A DNA stretch of 8,300 nt from an uncultured Armatimonadota bacterium (GTDB taxonomy: Bacteria; Armatimonadota; Fimbriimonadia; Fimbriimonadales; Fimbriimonadaceae). The stretch covers positions 1-8,300 of the forward strand of contig CAMLEL010000086.1 of the NCBI GenBank assembly GCA_946478935.1, in the 5' to 3' direction. The position numbers and the translations under genes were made by a program. The notes beneath the pieces are model-generated. The model was not told the origin of the DNA. It saw only the letters and a program-made list of their open reading frames with translations, and searched no databases. Positions 4,665 to 8,300 of the stretch are shown one piece after another; positions within the stretch are counted from its first letter, which is position 1, and each line of letters opens with the position of its first letter.

Positions 4665-7007
4665 CTACTTGAACGTGGCGACGGTTACACCCGCCCCGCC
4701 CTCGCCGGGTTCACCGTCTCTGTAGGCTTTGACGTTTCGGTTTTGCTGCAGCCGCTGTCGAGTGAGCTGCCGCAAAATTCCTTCACCTTTTCCATGCACA
4801 ATCCGCACACTCGGCAGCCCGGCGAGGACGGCATCGTCCAAGAATCGGTCGAGTTCCTCCATCGCATCTTCGGCCCGCGAACCGCGCAGGTGGATTTCTG
4901 TTGTGGCAGCCTGTGCTCGCGTCAGTCCCAGATTCGGTCGCGCCTTGGATTTGGGCACCTCGACATTCGCGCTGACCAATTCTGCGACCTTCACCGTCAT
5001 CTTGAGCGGCCCAATCTGCACCTGCGCTTTGCCATCCTTCGGATCGGCAAGCAGTACTCCGGCTTGGGGATATCCGGCAATCCGCACTGAGTCGCCGGCT
5101 TTTAGGTTATCTGGAGTCCGTGGCGCCTCCTCCCGACTGCCTTGCTTTCGGAACTCCTGTGCGAAGTCCTGACCCACTTCTTGCAGACTCTTGAGCCGTC
5201 CCCGGGCAGCATCCACCGCTTTCTGATCAGTTGACGAGCGTTTGAGGTCCTCAAATATCTCTGCGGCCTCCAGGCGGATCTGCCTCAGAGCTTCCTCCAC
5301 AACCCCTTGCGCTCGCTGATTTGCGGTTCTTCGAATCTCATCCGCGTCAGCGAGCTTTTGCGCCACCACTTTTTCCCGGCTCTTTAACTCCGCCACCCGG
5401 CGATCGGCCTCACCCTGTGCAATCCTCGCCTGCTTTTGCGACCGTTCCAATTGTTCGAGCATTGCGGCCAAATCGAGGTGTTGCGTGCCAAGTCCTTCCT
5501 TGGCCTCCTCCACCACAGCCGTGGGAATGCCGTACCGCTCAGCGATTTTGAGGGCATGACTTGCGCCCGGCGCACCCATGATCAGCTTGTAGGTCGGTTT
5601 CAGAGACTTGGCGTCAAACTCCATGGCTGCATTTGCAAATCCCTCAGTCGAGTAAGCAAAAGCCTTCAACTCTCCGTAGTGGGTACTCGCAAGGATTGTC
5701 GCTCCTTTGGCCCGCATTGCCAATAGAATCGCTCGTGCGAGTGAGGCGCCCTCGGCAGGATCGGTACCCGCCCCAACTTCGTCCAACAGAACGATCGCAC
5801 CGCGTCGCAGATTCTTCAGCGCCTCGGCGATGTTTTTAATATGGCCGCTGAAGGTTGACAGCGATTGTTGCAGGCTTTGCTCATCGCCAATATCCGCCCA
5901 AATCTGAGTGAAGGGACCAAACCTAACATCGACCGCAGGAACGAAAATTCCGGACTGAAGCATTGCCACAAAAAGGCCGATCGTTTTGATCGCGACCGTC
6001 TTTCCGCCTGTGTTAGGACCCGTAATCAGGATGTTCCCATGTCGACCGCCGACCGCGAGATCCAATGCAACAGCGGTCGTTGGATCAAGCAGCGGATGCC
6101 GTGCCCCCTGAACCGACAAGCTATGATCGTCGCCTTTGCGAGCCGGTGTCGCCTTCATCTCGAAGGCCAAGCGTGCCTTCGCCAAAATCAGGTCAAGGTC
6201 CGCGATCTTCTCAATCCCGTGCGATACCTCGGGAGCGACTGCCCCCACCTTGGAACTCAGTTCCGCCAGTACTTTGAGGGACTCTTCCCGCTCGGCAGCC
6301 TCCGCCTCACGAAGCTTGTTGCCCAGTTGCAATACGTCCTCAGGCTCCAGATAGATCGTCTGTCCGCTGCCACTCGTGTCATGCACGATCCCACGAATCT
6401 TTCCCTTGTTTTCCGCCTTCAACGGGATCACGTATCGGCCATCTCGAACCGTGTAGATCGGATCGGAAAGCAAGTCTCGCCGACTACCTGATGTGTAAGC
6501 CTGGATCGCCTCCAGGATCCTTGACGTCATCGTGCGCTTCTTTTGCCGGATCGCCGCCAACGCAGGACTCGCCGCATCCTTGACATCCCCGTTGGGTTCC
6601 ACGCTGTCAAAAATCACCTGCTCCAGCCGAACGTGATCGGGCGCGGCTTCTGCTCGTGTCCACAACCGTTCATAGTCACCTTTAATCGGCGTCATCAGCG
6701 TCCTCATCGCTCGCATCGACGACATCGCATCGGCAATTGCGAACAGTTCTTCCCCGCTCCCGACCCCACCTTTTTCGATTCGCTGAAGGTTTGCGCGAAG
6801 GTCTCGCACCGGTCCGAGGGAGGGTACGGAATGCCTGGCGATCAGGTCGTGGGCTTCAGTCGTCTCTGCCAACAGCCGTTCGACTTCCGCGTTCTCCATG
6901 GCGGGAGCAAGCTCAGCCGCCCACCCAGCAGCGATCGACATGTCGCAGAGTGCGGCAAGTCGTTCCCGGATTACCGGATATTCCAGGACTCGCAGGGCGT
7001 GGTTCAC
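4665..7007 (-). CDS. mutS2: MutS2 (RqcU-type) ATPase with C-terminal Smr domain
   Basis: Cytoplasmic ATPase paralogous to MutS. In other bacteria it splits collided ribosomes for quality control and has also been linked to suppression of recombination. The product has 780 residues, full length. The N-terminal lever/clamp region spans about 1-300, with DPIYTVRDGRYVIPLKAE near 182-199 and GIVHDTSGSGQTIYLEP near 206-222, both typical. Walker A is G330-PNTGG-K336-T337, the SLSTFSGH signature is at 382-389, Walker B is VLLDE 406-410 followed by VGAGTDP, and the switch histidine is H443 in STHYGE. A charged coiled coil runs about 505-625 and a small beta domain about 635-680. The Smr domain occupies about 703-780, with H706-L-R-G and IVHGKGEG (736-743). 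The start is GTG at 7007; an in-frame TGA upstream with no ATG between leaves no better choice. No Shine-Dalgarno sequence is present. Confidence 0.97.
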   Translation of the reverse strand: MNHALRVLEYPVIRERLAALCDMSIAAGWAAELAPAMENAEVERLLAETTEAHDLIARHSVPSLGPVRDLRANLQRIEKGGVGSGEELFAIADAMSSMRAMRTLMTPIKGDYERLWTRAEAAPDHVRLEQVIFDSVEPNGDVKDAASPALAAIRQKKRTMTSRILEAIQAYTSGSRRDLLSDPIYTVRDGRYVIPLKAENKGKIRGIVHDTSGSGQTIYLEPEDVLQLGNKLREAEAAEREESLKVLAELSSKVGAVAPEVSHGIEKIADLDLILAKARLAFEMKATPARKGDDHSLSVQGARHPLLDPTTAVALDLAVGGRHGNILITGPNTGGKTVAIKTIGLFVAMLQSGIFVPAVDVRFGPFTQIWADIGDEQSLQQSLSTFSGHIKNIAEALKNLRRGAIVLLDEVGAGTDPAEGASLARAILLAMRAKGATILASTHYGELKAFAYSTEGFANAAMEFDAKSLKPTYKLIMGAPGASHALKIAERYGIPTAVVEEAKEGLGTQHLDLAAMLEQLERSQKQARIAQGEADRRVAELKSREKVVAQKLADADEIRRTANQRAQGVVEEALRQIRLEAAEIFEDLKRSSTDQKAVDAARGRLKSLQEVGQDFAQEFRKQGSREEAPRTPDNLKAGDSVRIAGYPQAGVLLADPKDGKAQVQIGPLKMTVKVAELVSANVEVPKSKARPNLGLTRAQAATTEIHLRGSRAEDAMEELDRFLDDAVLAGLPSVRIVHGKGEGILRQLTRQRLQQNRNVKAYRDGEPGEGGAGVTVATFK

Positions 7008-7013
7008 AGTTCT

Positions 7014-7019
7014 ATTTTG
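7014..7019 (-). promoter_or_regulatory. Candidate -10 element of a leaderless mutS2 transcript
   Basis: On the minus strand CAAAAT (4 of 6 to TATAAT) ends 6 nt before the GTG start, with no Shine-Dalgarno sequence. A TTGACT lies 10 nt further upstream (minus strand, 7035-7030), too close for a standard -35. The case rests on position. Confidence 0.25.
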
Positions 7020-7120
7020 ATCGACGCATAGTCAACCTGCCCTTGCCCAATCTGGGACCCGTCCGATAGGTCAAGCAAACAATCCGCACTTGTCATCCAA
7101 CGAAAGTCAATCGCGGACCG

Positions 7121-7126
7121 TAAAAT
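7121..7126 (+). promoter_or_regulatory. Candidate -10 element of a leaderless transcript of the DNRLRE-like gene
   Basis: TAAAAT (5 of 6 to TATAAT) ends 7 nt before the ATG at 7134, so transcription would begin at or within a base of the start codon. There is no Shine-Dalgarno sequence. A TTGTCA at 7090-7095 is a fair -35 but stands 25 nt away, too far for normal pairing. This is the best -10 match among the leaderless candidates here. Confidence 0.4.
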
Positions 7127-7133
7127 ACGGATT

Positions 7134-7769
7134 ATGATTACCGCGCTCGCCGCCATCGTTTTGGGGATTCAGGCTCCCATTGAGCTCTACCCAACCGATG
7201 ATGTATGGGTCTATCCGCATGCGGGGGACCCGCAGACCGATGAGTATCTGAGGGTTTGGGGGACCGATGGAATCTCGGTTGCAGGCGATCCTGCTTCTGC
7301 CGAATCGTTTGGCTATAGCTTCCTTCGCTTCGATGGCTCGAAGCTGCCCAAAGGCGTCACAGTCACCAACGCAACCCTCGTTTTGATCCACACACCAGAT
7401 CCGGCCTGGACTGCCGATGACGCCAAAAAGGCTCCGTTGGAAGCACGGGTACTAAGTGAGAATTTTAGCGAGAAGGGTTGGGAATATGGATTTGCAAAGA
7501 AGGTATTTCCAAAATCCGGTCAGGACAACCGGTTCGGCACCTTCGCACCCGCCAAAATTGAGTCCGGAAAACCGATCAAGTTTGAAATCGACCTTTCAAA
7601 GGGACCGGCAAAACTGGATCGCTTTCTCAAATCTGGCGACCCGTTTCTGATCGCTCTCACGTCGACTCTCGATCCGTCTGCGGTTGGCAACCGGGCAACG
7701 TACAAGTTCTTCTCAAAAGACTACGAGAAGGCTGAGTACCGGCCAAAGCTGATTATTCAAACCAAGTAG
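7134..7769 (+). CDS. Secreted DNRLRE/CBM96-like single-domain protein
   Basis: Probable exported beta-sandwich protein of unknown role; DNRLRE-type domains occur in surface and carbohydrate-active proteins (family knowledge). The product has 211 residues. Residues 1-14 (MITALAAIVLGIQA) look like a very short signal peptide without an N-terminal lysine or arginine. The domain follows in order: TDDVWVYPHAG (21-31), YLRVWGTDGIS (38-48), a SFLRFDGSKLPKGVTVTNATLVL stretch (62-84), the middle strands ENFSEKGWEYGF, then FLIALTS and the closing ATYKFFSKDYEKAEYRPKLII (188-208). 'FLRFD...LP.G..V.nAtL.L' and the final 'S.ey...yRPkLii' are the family signs. The protein is just one domain with no partner catalytic or sorting domain. 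The ATG at 7134 is divergent from mutS2. It ends 4 nt before the convergent gene's stop. The domain call is moderately sure. Confidence 0.75.
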   Translation: MITALAAIVLGIQAPIELYPTDDVWVYPHAGDPQTDEYLRVWGTDGISVAGDPASAESFGYSFLRFDGSKLPKGVTVTNATLVLIHTPDPAWTADDAKKAPLEARVLSENFSEKGWEYGFAKKVFPKSGQDNRFGTFAPAKIESGKPIKFEIDLSKGPAKLDRFLKSGDPFLIALTSTLDPSAVGNRATYKFFSKDYEKAEYRPKLIIQTK

Positions 7770-7773
7770 GGAC

Positions 7774-8300
7774 CTACCGAATCGTCTGATCTCGGAATGC
7801 ATCGTGAATGGCCAGCACAATCGCGCGCAGATTCGTAAGTTCCGGCCACTTACCCGTTTGGGATTGGGGGTTGTTGTACATGTAGGTGCGATAGGTTCCT
7901 GGCGTCACATATTCGACCACGTAGCAGACGCCATCGAGAACCGTAGCCTTGGGACCGGGGAGCGAATCAAAATCGGGCAGGGCGGCAATATTCCTCTTGG
8001 AGAGGTCATTCCAGAGGGACTCCCATCCTTGCTGCGGCGGCTTGAATTCCATCAAATAGCTCTTGGCTTTCCATGTGGCCCGGTTTTCCAGCGCCGGCTG
8101 GATCCACCAGCCGCGCCACCGGCCATTCTCGCGCCGGAACCGATAACCTTCGAGATAGGTCAGTCCGAATCCCTCCCAAATCCTTACTTCCAACGCGCCT
8201 GACGGAAGTCGCTTCCTTTGTAGGTCTGGCAGATTGCTCAAGAGTGCGCGACCCCGAATGGACTGCCGGTCCGTCGCCTCGCCGAAGAAAATCTCCGGCC
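7774..8300 (-). CDS. Unrecognised tryptophan-rich protein (5' end outside window)
   Basis: I do not recognise the family. The frame is open from the right edge to the TAG at 7774-7776, giving 174 visible residues. A TTG at 8241 could act as a start, but the frame continues upstream with coding-like sequence (FFGEATDRQSIRGRALL), so the true start probably lies beyond 8300. Visible signs: LPSGALEVRIWEGFG and LEGYRFRRENGRWRGWW in the first half, then W-rich segments (GWESLWNDL) and LPDFDSLPG. A C-terminal stretch with DGVCYVVEYV, TYRTYMYNNP and a terminal helix LRAIVLAIHDAF follows. A D-G...Y-x-V-E...Y-R-x-Y-x-Y-x-N-P pattern suggests a small mixed alpha/beta domain, recalled loosely from uncharacterised exported proteins. 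No membrane segment or catalytic motif is evident in the visible part. It is convergent with the DNRLRE-like gene with a 4-nt gap and no terminator. Confidence 0.7.
   Translation of the reverse strand, partial: PEIFFGEATDRQSIRGRALLSNLPDLQRKRLPSGALEVRIWEGFGLTYLEGYRFRRENGRWRGWWIQPALENRATWKAKSYLMEFKPPQQGWESLWNDLSKRNIAALPDFDSLPGPKATVLDGVCYVVEYVTPGTYRTYMYNNPQSQTGKWPELTNLRAIVLAIHDAFRDQTIR

Noticed and set aside
5865..6491. 208-codon plus-strand open frame inside mutS2
   Set aside because: Antisense to the conserved MutS2 lever and ATPase region, with no recognisable domain or start signal.
8239..8241. TTG as the true start of the right-edge gene
   Set aside because: The frame stays open and coding-like to the window edge, so this codon is more likely an internal leucine.

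Overview
The window looks like a moderately GC-rich bacterial chromosome segment carrying ordinary housekeeping genes and lineage-specific secreted proteins. No phage, plasmid, transposon or CRISPR structure is visible. Most genes lack a Shine-Dalgarno sequence, and several have a -10-like hexamer only 5-7 nt before the start codon, which suggests leaderless transcripts. That trait, a GTG-started mutS2 and the secreted DUF4382/DUF5666-like and DNRLRE-like proteins would suit an Armatimonadota (Fimbriimonadia-like) or similar soil or water bacterium. The taxonomic guess is an inference of low to moderate strength.

Layout from left to right: (1) Positions 1-400, minus strand: the N-terminal 133 residues of a small heat-shock protein (Hsp20 family), whose 3' end lies outside the window. 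(2) A divergent 174-bp spacer, then at 575-1984 (plus) a secreted lipoprotein with a DUF4382-like N-terminal region and three DUF5666-like repeats, each followed by an acidic patch. A hairpin and a good intrinsic terminator follow it (about 2008-2100). (3) Positions 2100-3356, minus: a 12-helix MFS transporter of the MFS_3 type. (4) A divergent 112-bp spacer with repeated GGTCC/GGACC blocks, then a GT4-type glycosyltransferase at 3469-4581 (plus). (5) Five nt after its stop, tRNA-Cys(GCA) at 4587-4662 (plus). (6) Two nt later the stop codon of convergent mutS2 at 4665-7007 (minus), complete with MutS ATPase and Smr domains. (7) A divergent 126-bp spacer, then a 211-residue secreted DNRLRE-like protein at 7134-7769 (plus). 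(8) Four nt later, convergent, an unrecognised tryptophan-rich protein at 7774-8300 (minus), whose 5' end lies beyond the right edge.

The arrangement alternates divergent and convergent genes rather than forming operons, so the genes probably act independently: proteostasis (Hsp20), ribosome-collision rescue or anti-recombination (MutS2), export (MFS), glycan assembly (GT4), translation (tRNA-Cys) and cell-surface functions (lipoprotein, DNRLRE protein). No gene-free stretch reaches 300 bp; the longest is 401-574. I found no convincing novel multi-gene system. The points most worth checking are the tightly packed tRNA-Cys, the apparent leaderless start architecture, the acidic repeat lipoprotein and the repeat-bearing divergent spacer at 3357-3468.
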